Shown one piece after another: positions 26,631 to 35,466 of a DNA stretch of 46,735 nucleotides. Origin of the DNA: CAZISM01 sp964541895. Lineage in GTDB: Bacteria; Zhuqueibacterota; Zhuqueibacteria; Residuimicrobiales; Residuimicrobiaceae. The translations under genes and the position numbers were made by a program. Within the stretch, counting starts at the first letter, position 1; each line of letters starts with the position of its first letter. The DNA lies in the NCBI GenBank assembly GCA_964541895.1, contig CAZISM010000033.1, forward strand, positions 1-46,735, given 5' to 3'. The notes under the pieces were generated by a model, which saw nothing but the letters and a program-made list of their open reading frames with translations, did not search any database and had not been told where the DNA came from.

Positions 26631-27698
26631 TTAAAAGAGCAATGAAATAGTATAACTGTTTACCTTACCTAGCTCGCGCATGTCCGAGTAGCCATAGTCG
26701 AAACGCAGGCCGGACAAGCCGCGATACTTGTACTGGATGCCGAATCCAAAGGCCAGACCCTGATTGCTGTCTTCGAGCAACAGGGTCTTGTAGCCGCCGC
26801 GGAATTGCAGCTTTAAATTGCCGAAATAGGTCATGTCGTATTCCATGCCGGCGTTGACGTATTCATAATTGTTGTTCGGATGCAAGGCATCGGCGGCGAT
26901 GGTCCAGCGATGATGCTTCAGATTAAAAATATCGTAGGCGATGCCGACGCGGAACACCGCCGGCAGGTTATAGGCGTCCGTGCGATAGTCGGCCTCGATC
27001 AACTCGTTGTTGCCGCCGTTGTTCAGATCCGGATCGACGGCGATGTAGGTGTCATCGCCGTTCAAACGCATCTTGCCGCCATAGTTGGAAATGCACATGC
27101 CGATGCGCAGGCCCTGCACGTTGCTTGCGGGCCGTTCGAAAAAGGGGGTGACGACGTGCACGCCCAGATCCAGCGCCAGCGCCGACGCGGACATGGTGGA
27201 AATGCGCTGATAGATGTATTTGCCGGAAAAACCAAAAGAGAACCGATCGGTGAGCTCACGGGCAAAACACATGCCGATGGCCATGTCGGTGGCATTGTAG
27301 GAGGAACCGGTACCCTCCTGGTATTCCATGGTCGTTTCGGCGATGTCACCGGAATTGAGCATGGTGATTCCCAACCCGAACACGCCGATGCCGGGCACCG
27401 GCAGCGCGGCGCCGAGAAAACTGAAATTGATGTCCACCAGCCAGGGCTGGATCATAAACATGGTTTCCAGACCTCGGACATAGGCCAGTTTGGCCGGGTT
27501 CCAGTAGATGGCGCTGACGTCCTCACACATAGTGGTATAGGCGCTGCCGACGCCCACGCCGGCGCTGCCGACGCCGATTTCGAGAAAGCTGGCGGCGGTG
27601 GTGCCTTTTTTAACCGGCGTGATCTTGGCGGCGGCTTGCTCAGGAACCACTCCGGCCGTCAGAAGAACAAGGGTGAGCAACATAGTGTGTATTTTCAT
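26631..27698 (-). CDS. PorV/PorQ-family outer-membrane protein
   Basis: 355 residues from the ATG at 27698. An ATG two codons upstream (27704) is possible, but GAGGAA abuts it directly while sitting six bases before 27698. A signal peptide leads to AAASFLEIGVGSAGVGVGSAYT and then DVSAIYWNPAKLAYV, the N-terminal hallmark of PorV/UPF0164 barrels. The chain alternates beta strands and ends in Phe (SYTISLLF), as outer-membrane barrels do. In Bacteroidota PorV receives T9SS cargo and shuttles it to the attachment complex. Here it sits 41 bp downstream of a large T9SS-type protein, so a cargo-specific PorV paralogue is a reasonable inference; a simple porin-like role is the alternative. Confidence 0.85.
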   Translation of the reverse strand: MKIHTMLLTLVLLTAGVVPEQAAAKITPVKKGTTAASFLEIGVGSAGVGVGSAYTTMCEDVSAIYWNPAKLAYVRGLETMFMIQPWLVDINFSFLGAALPVPGIGVFGLGITMLNSGDIAETTMEYQEGTGSSYNATDMAIGMCFARELTDRFSFGFSGKYIYQRISTMSASALALDLGVHVVTPFFERPASNVQGLRIGMCISNYGGKMRLNGDDTYIAVDPDLNNGGNNELIEADYRTDAYNLPAVFRVGIAYDIFNLKHHRWTIAADALHPNNNYEYVNAGMEYDMTYFGNLKLQFRGGYKTLLLEDSNQGLAFGFGIQYKYRGLSGLRFDYGYSDMRELGKVNSYTISLLF

Positions 27699-27739
27699 AT
27701 CCATTTCCTCGTTTGCAAAAGCTCGACGTGCGCTAGCAG

Positions 27740-30700
27740 CTACTTGACAACGGCGAATTTACCGACCACCTCACCAATACCCGGCGCCTGCACATGGTAC
27801 AGGTACAGTCCGTAAGAAATCTCTAATCCTTCCAGCGTCTGCATATCCCAGAATACATGGCCGTCATCGACCGGATTATTGACCTCGATTTCATCTACCA
27901 GAACGCCGCTGACCGAATAAATGCCGATGGTGCATTGGGCAGGCAAATGCGTGAACATCAACCGGCGTTGCTGGTTCAACCCCTGCCGCACTTTGGGTTC
28001 CATCAGGTTGGTGCAGATATAGGGATTGGGCACGACCTTGATTTTCTTCAGGTCCGCTTTGGCCAGCTCAACGTTCAATGCTTCCGACGGGGAGATGGTG
28101 AAACGGTAGACATCCTTGGGCGTGAACGGCCGGCGCGTCTCCAGGTGCAGCACCGATCCGATGCGCGGCAGTTGTCCGGGGAAATGCACGGTATAGGCAT
28201 AGCCCAGACGGTCGAGATTGCGACGATCCCCCCAGGTGGTTCGCATGCGGCTGGCAAAATCACCGATGATGAAATAGTCGCTGGTGGGATCCTCGGCGCG
28301 CATCTGGAACTTGCCGTTATTATCGGCATCCACCACCACCACACAAGCGGTGTCAGGCACCACCGTAGTATCCTTGCCCACAACTCGTTTATGAAAGAAA
28401 TTATGGTTTAGGGCGAAGACGTTGACCTTGATGTTCGCCAGATAATTGCCGCCCGGGCCCGAGGTCACCAGCGGGGTGGTGTACACCGAGTCCTTGACAA
28501 AATGAAGACTGTACTCCCAGGGCACGTTGAGCAGATCATTGGCATCGATGGTGACCATGGTCGATTTGTCTTTGGGATCTTGCCACGATTTGCCGAGGAA
28601 TTCGGGCGTGACGTCGTTGTTGATGCGCAGGCGCAAGCCGTCGAACAACGGCGATTCCATCTTTTCCTGATCCGGCTCCACCGCCTGATAAAAGACCGTG
28701 TCCTGTGCAGCAGGGTTGGTGACATCCAAAACGAAGAATCCGGCAGTTTTAAAATTGTACACCTTGTCATCGTTGAGGCGATAGGCGGTGCGGGCCCGTT
28801 CCGGATCGTATTCGTTGGCGTTGACGGCGAATTTCAATTCATAGGTATGGCCGCCTCTGTATTCGGACGGATCGATCATCTCCAGTTCGACCGAGCCGGA
28901 ACCCTGTTTGACGATCCACCCTTCCGCTTTTTCACTCCGGACATAACCGGAGGCGTAGGAACGGGGCGTGACCATGACGCAGTTGCGATCTATAAAGGAG
29001 ACGCTGTCGGCTTCGTTTTTGGTGATGGTGGCCGTGTTTTCGCTTGGCGACAGCTTGTCGGCCGCCCAGCCATAGTCATAGGCGACGACGGCATAAAAAT
29101 AGGTGCGGCCGTTGACGACGTTTTCATCGACGAAGGAGTGCTGTAAGCCGGTATCTTCACCGAGATAAAAAGAAACGCCGTTATAGACCGACCAATCGGC
29201 AAAGCCTTTGATATTATCCACCAGATCGAATTGCGCAATCGGCTTCAGGAACATCTGGCTGCCGTAGCCGTCGGTGACCACGCGCGCATCCTCAAAATAC
29301 GGTTCCGTGGATCGAATGATTTTATAGCCTTCAAAATCCCTGATATAGCCGTAAAACGGTTCCCGGGACTCTTCGGCGCGCGTATCCCAGGTCAGGGTGA
29401 CCTTGCCATCGCCGGGGATCGCCTTCAGGCGCGGCTTGTCCGGCGGTTTGGCGAACTGATAGCTGGCATTGTAAATCCGCTGCACTGTCTTTTTCAACTG
29501 AAACAGCGCCGTCGCCGACCAGTTGGCTTTGTCCTGGTAGGGTTTGTCCCAGGTGTGCAGTTCAGCCAGAGAAAAACGCTCTTTGGTCCAGCTTTTCAGG
29601 GGAACCGGTCCCGAAGCGAACACGTTCAGGACGTTGCCGGCGGTGGTGAAATTGGGTTCAAAACCCGACTCGGTAACCGCATACATGGTGCTGTCGTGGT
29701 CGAATTGGCGATAGGAAGGGTGGGCGCCTGTTTCGCGGCTCCAGGCATGGAAGGCGGTAAGACCGACCTGATCCGATTCATCCTTGTCGGTGCGGCCGAA
29801 ATTGGGTTCGCCGTCATCCGGCCGGCCGTTGGCTTCGCTGCCATCCTTGTCCGGGCCGTAATAGTTGCCGTCCAGCGGCCCGACGCCGTCGGCGCCGATA
29901 TCATCCCAGATTTCGTCCACACCCAGGGTAAAGATGCCGTCGCCGTTGGTATCTTCCCAGCCGCGCCAGTTCATATTCTCATCGCCGGTCCAGTGCGGCT
30001 GCACCTTGCGCGGTTCGTAGAACGCTTCAAATTTAGCTTTGTTGATGGTGGTGCCGTTGGGTCCGGCCAGGGGATCATCGCTCCAGACGCCGGCATTGGG
30101 CGTTCGGTCTTCATCGGTTATGCCGTCCTCATCGTTATCGAGATGGTCGTATGGAAAGCCGGGGCTCTCGAGGAATGCAAACGCCATCAGGCCCACCGGC
30201 ACCGCGCCGGCGCCCAGGCCGTCGCTGTCAAATATCCAGGACATGTCCAGCAGTTTGTTCATATAGCTGTAATCATCCTGGGGATCGTCGCCGATGCCGC
30301 TGTCGATATAAAAAGCCAGGATGACGTTATTGAGATCATAATCGGAGATATTCGCCACATCGTAATGGATAAAAATACAATCCTGGGCCAGGGGGTTCGT
30401 CCATTGAAAGAGACGGGCGCCGATGCGGGCACCCAGACCGCCCCAGTAGTATTTGCCCTCGCCGATCTTTTTGTTCGGCCGGGCATGGTACTGAAATCCC
30501 TTGGGTTGCTGGTATTCGAGATCCCAGGCGTCGTTGGTGACAAAGTAGCTTTCCAGGTCCGCATTGGTCTTGCCGCGGCCGAAATAGCCGTTCCACTCGG
30601 TTTGGCCGTCCGGGTCGGTGAAATCGGGTGCGTCCGGCCAGCCGCCGACGGGCCAGGAGTCGGCGTCGTTGCTGATCGCCGGCTTTTCCTGATCCAGGTT

Positions 30701-31159
30701 GAGATAGCCGCGCACCGGATAGAATCCCCAGTTGAATTGACCGCTGGGGTCGATGTCCATATCTTCGCGATAGTAGGTCTGGCAAAAATAAATGGTGGTG
30801 TCGCCGCTGGCCTTGTTGAACGAAGCTTCGCTGGCCAGCGGCACGCCGTGCTTGTCCACCACGATCTTGGCGTTGACCATCACCGCCAGGCCGTCGTTCA
30901 TGCTGATCCCCGAACCTTTCGGCCAGATCGATGCCATTGGATCGGGATGATCGCCGAGCATGCCGTCGTTAAAAAATTTCAACCATACCCGATTGCCGTC
31001 CATGTACCACCAGCGGCGGGCTGTGGTTTCCGCAGGGGGATCGTCGGGTATTTTCTGATCTCCAATCAAGGGGACTCCCTGTCCCAAACTCATCGACTGT
31101 ATGATCAAACTCATCAGTGCGATCGAGAAAAGAAGGAATCTGCCGGGTTTTACCAACAT
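27740..31159 (-). CDS. Large T9SS-type surface protein with Ca-binding-like loops and Fn3-like domain
   Basis: 1139 residues, signal peptide to about residue 27, ribosome site AGAGGA. The N-terminal half is unrecognised beta-rich sequence. Asp-rich EF-hand or thrombospondin-3-like loops stand out: DNDEDGITDEDR near 345, DTNGDGIFTLGVDE near 400, and a run of Asp-Gly motifs near 430-460. Residues ~590-690 resemble fibronectin type III (KVTLTWDTRAEES, GYKIIRS). The last ~100 residues begin KVVPNPYI and end in KFAVVK, a T9SS-type sorting domain of the kind common in KSB1/Calditrichota-like proteins. It follows the TonB receptor by 88 bp, the place a SusD gene would occupy in Bacteroidota. It shows no SusD features. 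A surface partner of the receptor is inferred. Confidence 0.8.
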   Translation of the reverse strand: MLVKPGRFLLFSIALMSLIIQSMSLGQGVPLIGDQKIPDDPPAETTARRWWYMDGNRVWLKFFNDGMLGDHPDPMASIWPKGSGISMNDGLAVMVNAKIVVDKHGVPLASEASFNKASGDTTIYFCQTYYREDMDIDPSGQFNWGFYPVRGYLNLDQEKPAISNDADSWPVGGWPDAPDFTDPDGQTEWNGYFGRGKTNADLESYFVTNDAWDLEYQQPKGFQYHARPNKKIGEGKYYWGGLGARIGARLFQWTNPLAQDCIFIHYDVANISDYDLNNVILAFYIDSGIGDDPQDDYSYMNKLLDMSWIFDSDGLGAGAVPVGLMAFAFLESPGFPYDHLDNDEDGITDEDRTPNAGVWSDDPLAGPNGTTINKAKFEAFYEPRKVQPHWTGDENMNWRGWEDTNGDGIFTLGVDEIWDDIGADGVGPLDGNYYGPDKDGSEANGRPDDGEPNFGRTDKDESDQVGLTAFHAWSRETGAHPSYRQFDHDSTMYAVTESGFEPNFTTAGNVLNVFASGPVPLKSWTKERFSLAELHTWDKPYQDKANWSATALFQLKKTVQRIYNASYQFAKPPDKPRLKAIPGDGKVTLTWDTRAEESREPFYGYIRDFEGYKIIRSTEPYFEDARVVTDGYGSQMFLKPIAQFDLVDNIKGFADWSVYNGVSFYLGEDTGLQHSFVDENVVNGRTYFYAVVAYDYGWAADKLSPSENTATITKNEADSVSFIDRNCVMVTPRSYASGYVRSEKAEGWIVKQGSGSVELEMIDPSEYRGGHTYELKFAVNANEYDPERARTAYRLNDDKVYNFKTAGFFVLDVTNPAAQDTVFYQAVEPDQEKMESPLFDGLRLRINNDVTPEFLGKSWQDPKDKSTMVTIDANDLLNVPWEYSLHFVKDSVYTTPLVTSGPGGNYLANIKVNVFALNHNFFHKRVVGKDTTVVPDTACVVVVDADNNGKFQMRAEDPTSDYFIIGDFASRMRTTWGDRRNLDRLGYAYTVHFPGQLPRIGSVLHLETRRPFTPKDVYRFTISPSEALNVELAKADLKKIKVVPNPYICTNLMEPKVRQGLNQQRRLMFTHLPAQCTIGIYSVSGVLVDEIEVNNPVDDGHVFWDMQTLEGLEISYGLYLYHVQAPGIGEVVGKFAVVK

Positions 31160-31247
31160 ATGTTATCCTCTTCAGTTCGGCGTGACTTGGGCCAAGAAAT
31201 GCCGGGAGCCGTCAGGGCGTCCGACATTTGCTTCCGGTTTATCCGGG

Positions 31248-33944
31248 CTAGAAATTAAACGTCAATTCGAATTTCCACGAGCGCGGCGCGCTGTAAAAAT
31301 TCGGCTGATAGTAACGATCTTCGATCGTGGTAAAGGTGCTCACATATTTATCTCGCCCCTCCTCAATGGAGAGCGTGGAACCGGCGCGGCCGCTGTCGCC
31401 GTACACCACCAGTTCGTTGCGCCGGTCAAACAGGTTGTACACATAAAATCCCAGCTCGGGCGTCACTCGGGCAAAGGTGAGGAACTTTAGTTTATAAAAC
31501 GCTCTCCCATCCCAGTACATGGTCATCGGCTTGGTCATGCCGTTTTCCGGGATATTGATGATCGCCAGCCGGCTGGTGTAATAGGGATCCAGCGTATAAC
31601 GCATGCCCGAACCGATCCGGCCCTGCAGCGAAAGACCATAGTTGCTGCCGTGATAAGCGGCCGCCAGATTGACGGTGTGCCGCTGATCCCAATCCAGCGG
31701 GACAAACTTTTTAATGGGATCGACGCTGCCGGCGGCTTTGAGAAAGTTGGCGCTGGGATCGCTGGCATTGCCTTCAGCGTACTGCAGAGTATAGTTGGCG
31801 TTGAACACCAGGTTGCGCGTGCTGTAATCCATCGCCACGGTCACGCCTTTGGTGCTTGCATAATCCTTGTTGATATAGTAACCGAAAATGATGGCATCAT
31901 AGGTCTCGACCGGGCGCTTGGACTCGAGATTATAGATGTCGTGATAATAGATGGTGGTGTTCAACACCATTCGTTCCATGACCTGCAGTTGCAGACCCAG
32001 TTCATACTTGACCGTTTTTTCCGCCTTGATGTTGGGGTTGCCGATGGTGGACGCATAGTTGAGCGAAGCCACTTCATAATCGGGATTCTCGTACATGCGG
32101 CCGTAATCGGGTATCTGGAAAAAATGGCCGTAACTGAAATGCAGCGCCGCCGCACTGGCCACCGAATAGGAAAGGCCGATGCGCGGACTGACCTGATACT
32201 GCGGTTTGGCCTCTGCGTAATCGGTGTGGCGCGTGCCTTCGATCTTGTTGGCCGGATTGCGGATATCGGTAGGATAGATGGTGTTGGGATCGAACCAGTC
32301 GTAGCGCAATCCATAGTTGATGACCAGTTCGTCGAACTCGCTTTTGTCCTGGACATAGGCGGAAAACTCTTGCGGATGTTTGATGTATTCGTTGGTGTAG
32401 GTGGTCTCCTGTCCCCAGATCGTGGGTTCATAGAGATCCGCTTCATAAGGGGTGTTCTTGTATTTGTTCTGCAATGAAAAACTGTAGGGGTGGCGGGTCA
32501 TGCGCACAAGGTCGGCGCCCATCTTGAGCTCGTGATGGGTCGCGGCCTGCCAGGTCAAATCGTATTTGAATTCCAGACGGTCGTTGGTGTTGTAGGAAAA
32601 GCCTTTGTCGTTGCCGCCGGTGGTAAAACCGCCCTGCGAGGTGGAATATTTGTCATGCACATACCCCGGATCATACGGATCTTTAAAACGGGAGCTCTGA
32701 CTCCACAGGTCGGTGTAGCTGGCTTTGAGTTCGTGGAACGCCTTCTTGCTCAGCGTATGCGTCAAAGAGAGAATAGCACTGCGTTGGGTGGACCAGTTGG
32801 TGTTGGTGCGGTCGGGCGTGTATTTGTAGGCGTGACTGTAGCCCTGGCTCTGCGATTGCCCATACTGATACAACAGCCCTACCTTGATGTTCATGGGCGC
32901 GCGCCAGATGATGTTGGCGGTCACGTCCGATGAGGTGCCTTCGCTCATCGGCACCTCGGCCATGTCGCCGGTATGGATATCGATCCACTGCTCGCGCGGT
33001 GTGCTGGTGGAGACTTTGGTATAGTCCCACATGTTGTAGCGGCGAATGCCATAATAGAGTCCGTCGCCGGCTGAGTTACGACCATAGAGAAAGAAGGTCA
33101 TTTTGCCTTTGCTGAACGGGATCAGGCCGCCGACATTGAAACGGAGTTCGGTGGCGTGAAAGATATCCTCTTTCTTGAGACCGATATAGGGGTGGTTGGT
33201 ATAATAGTTGGAGGTAAACAGTTTGACATCGCCGGTGTATTTGGTGCCGCCTTCCTTGGCGGCTACGTTGACGATGCCGCTCATTACCTTGCCGTATTCG
33301 GCGTTAAAGGTTCCGCTGATGACCTCCACCTCCTGCACCACATCCGCATCCAGGGATAATCCCGATTGAATGCCTTCCACCAGGTACGCCACCTCGCCGG
33401 CGCGACCACCGCGGAAATGGCCTTCCACCACACCCGGTTGCAGGGCGACAACGGCGCCGACGCTTTCGAGGTTCAGTTTCTCCATCTGGTCCGAAGAAAT
33501 CGTCCGCATCGACGACGTCATATCCTTTTGGATGACGTCGCGAACAGCCGTGACCGTCACCGCCTGACCGGTGATGACGGTCTGCTCCAGCCGGGCGGTG
33601 ATGGCCGTAGTCCGATTAATGGACACCTCAACCTTTTCAAAAATCTTGCTGGTATAGCCGATGTAGCGGACCTGAATATTGTAAAAGCCGGGATTCATGT
33701 TGAGAATGACAAAATCACCGTTGGCATCAGTCACCGCACCCATCGGCGTAGCCATATCTGCCGGCTTGTCGTTCAACCAGATGGCGTTGATATTGACGTT
33801 GGCGCCGGGAAGAGGCTCACCGGTCTTGCCATCCACAACTTTTCCCGAGATCTTGCCTCTGGTGCCGGCCAGTGCCGCCGCCGATGCCAGCAGGCCCAAT
33901 ACAGAGACAAGAGCACAGAACTGCGTGAGGCGCTTTAATCTCAT
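31248..33944 (-). CDS. TonB-dependent receptor with CarboxypepD_reg-like domain
   Basis: 898 residues after a strong GGAGGAG ribosome site, with a signal peptide (to about ALA at 26). Residues 30-120 form a carboxypeptidase-regulatory-like domain (GKVVDGKTGEPLPGANV). The plug is at ~134-235 (MEKLNLESVGAVVALQPGVV, VEVISGTFNAEYGKVMSG). A long barrel follows, ending in WKFELTFNF with terminal Phe. The layout resembles SusC-type and CirA-like receptors, which import sugars or metal chelates across the outer membrane using TonB energy. It is the first gene after lacI (103-bp gap, no clear promoter of its own), so sugar-responsive control is likely. No SusD partner is seen next to it. The imported substrate is unknown. 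Confidence 0.94.
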   Translation of the reverse strand: MRLKRLTQFCALVSVLGLLASAAALAGTRGKISGKVVDGKTGEPLPGANVNINAIWLNDKPADMATPMGAVTDANGDFVILNMNPGFYNIQVRYIGYTSKIFEKVEVSINRTTAITARLEQTVITGQAVTVTAVRDVIQKDMTSSMRTISSDQMEKLNLESVGAVVALQPGVVEGHFRGGRAGEVAYLVEGIQSGLSLDADVVQEVEVISGTFNAEYGKVMSGIVNVAAKEGGTKYTGDVKLFTSNYYTNHPYIGLKKEDIFHATELRFNVGGLIPFSKGKMTFFLYGRNSAGDGLYYGIRRYNMWDYTKVSTSTPREQWIDIHTGDMAEVPMSEGTSSDVTANIIWRAPMNIKVGLLYQYGQSQSQGYSHAYKYTPDRTNTNWSTQRSAILSLTHTLSKKAFHELKASYTDLWSQSSRFKDPYDPGYVHDKYSTSQGGFTTGGNDKGFSYNTNDRLEFKYDLTWQAATHHELKMGADLVRMTRHPYSFSLQNKYKNTPYEADLYEPTIWGQETTYTNEYIKHPQEFSAYVQDKSEFDELVINYGLRYDWFDPNTIYPTDIRNPANKIEGTRHTDYAEAKPQYQVSPRIGLSYSVASAAALHFSYGHFFQIPDYGRMYENPDYEVASLNYASTIGNPNIKAEKTVKYELGLQLQVMERMVLNTTIYYHDIYNLESKRPVETYDAIIFGYYINKDYASTKGVTVAMDYSTRNLVFNANYTLQYAEGNASDPSANFLKAAGSVDPIKKFVPLDWDQRHTVNLAAAYHGSNYGLSLQGRIGSGMRYTLDPYYTSRLAIINIPENGMTKPMTMYWDGRAFYKLKFLTFARVTPELGFYVYNLFDRRNELVVYGDSGRAGSTLSIEEGRDKYVSTFTTIEDRYYQPNFYSAPRSWKFELTFNF

Positions 33945-34047
33945 TTCTCCTCCATATCTGATTCTTTAGCTGTTCAACATATCAACGATCAGGAAGACCC
34001 CTTCACCCCTCACACCGGAAAACGATGGCGGCTGAGTCGCCAACATC

Positions 34048-35091
34048 TCAACCCATGATAGACGTTATCGAAGCTCCTAACGATTCGCGCATGATCAATT
34101 TCGATTCAATGATGATGTGCTCGGCTTCATGGGGACGATTCCTGCTTTCGATCTCCTGCAATACAAGCTCCACCGCCTTTTGCCCCATCTCGAACGGATT
34201 TTGGTCAATGGTAAAATATTTCACACCCAGTCGATCCACCTGGTCGATATTGCCGAAGCCGGCCAGCATAATGTCGCCTGGAATCGACAAATTGGCCTCC
34301 AAAACGGCCTGTCCGACTCCAAGCGCCATCAGATCGCTGCTGCAGACAATGGCATCCAGCGCAAGCCCGGAGGCCAACAGCTCCTTCGCTTCGCGATAGC
34401 CGGAGGCCTCGTTTGTTTCTATGTCGATGCAATACTCGTCACGCGGAGTCAAACCCTTCTCCTGCATCGCATGATAGTAACCTGAGAACCTGGCGCTGGC
34501 AATGGAAGTCAGATCGGACTTGCCGAAATAGGCGATATGCCGGCGCCCTGATTGAATCAGATGCTCAAGCAGGAGAACGGCCGCCTTGTAATCGTCAATA
34601 GCGACGGAGGGAAAATTCAACCCATCGATCTGGCGATCATAGCATACCACCGGGAATCCCCGTTCGTGTAACCGCTCCAGGATGGTCCGATTGCCGGTGC
34701 CCGGCGACGAGGCGATAAGGATGCCATCCACAGGCAGCGAGGACAAATACTGCAGACAAAGCCGATCGTTGTCACTGCTGTTATCGCTGACCATCAAAAT
34801 GGCCATGTAGCCGGAGGACTGTGCTCTTTCATAAATGCCTCTGGCTACGGCAGCAAAAAATGATGTTTTCAGCTCCGGGACGATGGCGCCAAGCATGTGC
34901 GTACGGCCGGAGGCCAGGCTTTTCGCCATGAGGTTGGGATAATAGTGCAGCTTTTCGGCCAGTTCTTTGACTTTGACTTTAGTTTCTGCCGCAATATCAT
35001 CCCGATCCCGCAGCGCTTTTGAAACCGTTGTGGGCGAAATCTTGAGAATATCAGCGATCGTCTTTATGGTGACGGGTTTGAGTTTATGCAC
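34048..35091 (-). CDS. LacI-family transcriptional regulator
   Basis: 347 residues. The start is GTG at 35091, with AAGGA eight bases upstream; no ATG fits. The helix-turn-helix is TIKTIADILKISPTTVSKAL (residues 9-28), followed by the hinge region (KLHYYPNLMAKSLASGRT). The periplasmic-binding-protein-like effector domain starts at LGAIVPELKTSFFAAVARGI and includes the family motifs DGILIA, PVVCYDR and DAIVCSSDLMALGVG. Members bind palindromic operators and release or tighten on binding a sugar. It heads the receptor and enzyme genes, and its own promoter carries three operator-like sites, so it probably controls itself and the downstream run. The effector is unknown; a mannose- or galactose-derived sugar would fit the enzymes. 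Confidence 0.96.
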   Translation of the reverse strand: MHKLKPVTIKTIADILKISPTTVSKALRDRDDIAAETKVKVKELAEKLHYYPNLMAKSLASGRTHMLGAIVPELKTSFFAAVARGIYERAQSSGYMAILMVSDNSSDNDRLCLQYLSSLPVDGILIASSPGTGNRTILERLHERGFPVVCYDRQIDGLNFPSVAIDDYKAAVLLLEHLIQSGRRHIAYFGKSDLTSIASARFSGYYHAMQEKGLTPRDEYCIDIETNEASGYREAKELLASGLALDAIVCSSDLMALGVGQAVLEANLSIPGDIMLAGFGNIDQVDRLGVKYFTIDQNPFEMGQKAVELVLQEIESRNRPHEAEHIIIESKLIMRESLGASITSIMG

Positions 35092-35174
35092 TTTGCCGTC
35101 CTTTTAAGCAAAGATCATGCTTGCAATGCGGCAAACCTTGGGGCTGACATGCCGGCCAATCATACAGGCAAAAG

Positions 35175-35210
35175 TTTCGAGAATATTTTCGAAAGCGTTT
35201 TCGAAAACGT
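35175..35210 (-). promoter_or_regulatory. Three tandem 12-bp LacI-type operator sites
   Basis: On the plus strand three 12-mers follow head to tail: TTTCGAGAATAT, TTTCGAAAGCGT and TTTCGAAAACGT. The overlapping palindromes (TTTCGAGAAT/ATTTTCGAAA, GAAAGC/GTTTTC, GAAAAC/GTTTGA) are centred at 35184.5, 35196.5 and 35208.5, exactly 12 bp apart. Two are centred on CG, as is usual for LacI-family operators. They lie just downstream of the -10 box and cover the expected transcription start, so a bound repressor would block the lacI promoter. Confidence 0.75.
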
Positions 35211-35215
35211 TTGAA

Positions 35216-35242
35216 ATTATAAAAAAAAAGAGATTTTGTCAA
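35216..35242 (-). promoter_or_regulatory. Sigma-70-like promoter of lacI
   Basis: Read on the minus strand, TTGACA (35237-35242) and TATAAT (35216-35221) are both perfect consensus, separated by 15 bp, mostly T. The spacing is short of the ideal 17; TAATTT would give 17. The transcription start would fall near 35209, inside the operator array. Confidence 0.75.
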
Positions 35243-35412
35243 GAAAATTTGCATTTTTTTCAGCAAACCTTGTCGTTTCATTTACCGAAAGTGCGCAGAG
35301 GCCAGCGAATCATTTCAGTTGAGGTAATTAATTAATAAATGACTCGATGTTTTTAAAAATTCAGCTTTATCAGCGCACTCTGTTCTTGTCAGTGAATAGC
35401 TCAGGCTGGTAC

Positions 35413-35445
35413 TCCTCCCTGGCAAGGTTCACCATCCAGGGAGGA
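35413..35445 (-). terminator. Hairpin after the sulfatase gene
   Basis: A perfect 10-bp stem, TCCTCCCTGG/CCAGGGAGGA, with a 13-base loop that can form a further GGT/ACC pair, begins 22 bases after the sulfatase stop. Neither strand has a U-tract after it, so it may be a 3'-end stabiliser or a Rho-type stop rather than a classical intrinsic terminator. Confidence 0.45.
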
Positions 35446-35466
35446 ATCGCGCAATTGAGGGCAGGG

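Larger units (their letters stand above)
35092..35466. other. 375-bp intergenic control region between sulfatase and lacI
   Basis: AT-rich, no credible gene. From right to left it contains a 10-bp hairpin after the sulfatase stop (35413-35445), sequence without recognised signals, a consensus-like promoter (35216-35242), an array of three operator-like sites (35175-35210), and an ~115-base 5' leader before the lacI GTG. Confidence 0.8.

Noticed and set aside
29231..31258. 675-codon open frame on the plus strand
   Set aside because: It is antisense to the 1139-aa T9SS-type gene, shows no recognisable domain, and has a composition typical of a GC-rich complementary frame.
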